The position numbers and the translations under genes were made by a program. Source: Pelagomonas calceolata (taxonomy: Eukaryota > Sar > Pelagophyceae > Pelagomonadales > Pelagomonadaceae). Taken from it: 64,000 nucleotides of DNA. Positions 63,164 through 64,000 of this stretch are shown here, one piece after another (the stretch's first letter is position 1; the number at the start of each line of letters is the position of its first letter). Under the pieces are notes generated by a model. That model saw only the letters and a list, made by a program, of their open reading frames with translations, was not told where the DNA came from and did not search any database. Location: positions 4,650,001 through 4,714,000 of the forward strand of contig CAKKNE010000005.1 of assembly GCA_918797485.1 (NCBI GenBank), written 5' to 3'.

Positions 63164-64000
63164 ATGATGATGGGCCGCCTTACCGTCGGCGCGCTCCTCG
63201 TCGGCCTCGCCGCCACGGAGAACTCCGTCTTCCAGATCAACGTCCCCGCCTCGCTCCGCAAGCCCGGCGGATATTCGCACAAAGCCTCGCTCTTCGGACG
63301 ACCATCCTACGCGTCGACGACGCAGCGCCTCTACTACGCCGGCGACGGCGGCGGCGACGGCACGCTCTGCACGTTCGACACGACGAAGACCTACCCCACG
63401 CCCTTCATTTTGATGGTGGATAGAGGAGACTGTACCTTCGTGACCAAAGCTAGAAACGCGCAGCAGATGGGCGCCACGGCGCTGGTGGTCGCGGACAACC
63501 TGTGCGTCTGCGGGTCCGCGTGCTCGCCGCAGGCCGGCTGCCAGTACACGGAGCCCGTGCTGGCCGATGATGGGTCCGGCGCGGACATCGTCATTCCCGC
63601 GGTCATGCTCCCGAAGCAGGAGGCCGACGACATCGTCAACTATTTTAGGTGCGGCAAGCTCCCGATCCAGGGCCGGCCCCAGACCTGTGCTTGGAGCCCA
63701 GATTGGTCGCAGGACGCCACGGTCCAGGCGTCTTTGGAGTACACGGTCCCAAATCCCGACGACCGCGTCGAGTGGGAGCTCTGGACGACGTCTATTGATG
63801 GGGCTTCTTTGGATTTCCTGACGGCGTTCAAGGATACGGTGCTCCAGCTGGGCACGCACCAGCACTTCGCGCCGATGATGTACACGTATAACGGCTCGCA
63901 GTACGGCTGCGACGTCAAGCAGACGGGGTCGGACATGTGCGGGAATTTATGTACGAATGGGGGGTTATATTGTGCGCCGGATCCCGACGGGAGCCAGGAC
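63164..64000 (+). CDS. Vacuolar sorting receptor-like protein, 5' part (PA domain)
   Basis: Open from the ATG at 63164 to the window edge, 279 residues visible. Signal peptide MMMGRLTVGALLVGLAATEN. Then the protease-associated domain of BP-80/VSR receptors: FILMVDRGDCTFVTKARNAQQMGATALVVADNLCVCG, IPAVMLPKQEADDIV. It continues into the Cys-containing central region (VEWELWTTSIDG, MYTYNGSQYGCDVKQTGSDMCGNLCTNGGLYCAPDPDG). Such receptors pick up soluble proteins in the Golgi for delivery to the vacuole; the EGF-like repeats and TM helix would lie beyond the window. Confidence 0.92.
   Translation, partial: MMMGRLTVGALLVGLAATENSVFQINVPASLRKPGGYSHKASLFGRPSYASTTQRLYYAGDGGGDGTLCTFDTTKTYPTPFILMVDRGDCTFVTKARNAQQMGATALVVADNLCVCGSACSPQAGCQYTEPVLADDGSGADIVIPAVMLPKQEADDIVNYFRCGKLPIQGRPQTCAWSPDWSQDATVQASLEYTVPNPDDRVEWELWTTSIDGASLDFLTAFKDTVLQLGTHQHFAPMMYTYNGSQYGCDVKQTGSDMCGNLCTNGGLYCAPDPDGSQD

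Overview
This window is nuclear DNA from a small, gene-dense, GC-rich eukaryote. The evidence is spliceosomal introns, eukaryote-only genes (V-ATPase proteolipid, EMG1, DNA polymerase kappa, SEC10, a vacuolar sorting receptor) and signal peptides without bacterial ribosome-binding sites. Several short introns are DNA-transposon-like 'introners' with 15-bp terminal inverted repeats and 8-bp target duplications. That style is known from the pelagophyte alga Aureococcus anophagefferens, so I infer a pelagophyte or close stramenopile relative.

Layout. 0-5.4 kb: tail of an unknown membrane protein, V-ATPase subunit c, an SLC43-like carrier, two small unknown proteins and an aldo/keto reductase. 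5.5-21 kb: a secreted DUF285-stalk-TM-HECT protein, EMG1, an ADAL-type deaminase, an ABCG half-transporter, DNA polymerase kappa, an SMP-30-like propeller and an FG-GAP-TM protein with a RelA/SpoT-like tail. 21-36 kb: an EST1/SMG7-like TPR protein, a mitochondrial-carrier-family protein, an MFS carrier split by three introners, an LRR/CCCH protein, a DnaJ-lectin fusion, a TPR-CS co-chaperone, a small membrane protein and a Na/Ca exchanger with a PH-like insert. 36-47.6 kb: biotin synthase, two coiled-coil proteins and a 2.1-kaa EF-hand/LRR protein. 47.6-58.5 kb is more repetitive and gene-poor: a 146-nt tandem array, a hairpin cluster and a 2.3-kb gap surround two ankyrin genes, an amino-acid transporter with an introner, a SHOCT-like protein and a dTDP-glucose dehydratase. 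58.5-64 kb: exocyst SEC10, a second SHOCT-like protein, an unknown gene and the start of a vacuolar sorting receptor.

Most genes are unrelated housekeeping or surface functions in head-to-head and tail-to-tail pairs; there is no operon. The two main cross-gene signals are the introner family, in fresh and eroded states, and a quasi-palindromic intergenic motif found eight times, always 130-240 nt from a start codon. The most unusual proteins are two receptor-like chains that join an outer adhesion-type module through one membrane helix to an enzyme-type inner domain (HECT; RelA/SpoT-like).

Starts were moved to the first plausible ATG where the longest open frame began with GTG or TTG. Exon joins were inferred from reading phase, splice dinucleotides and family alignment from memory; no transcript or database was consulted.
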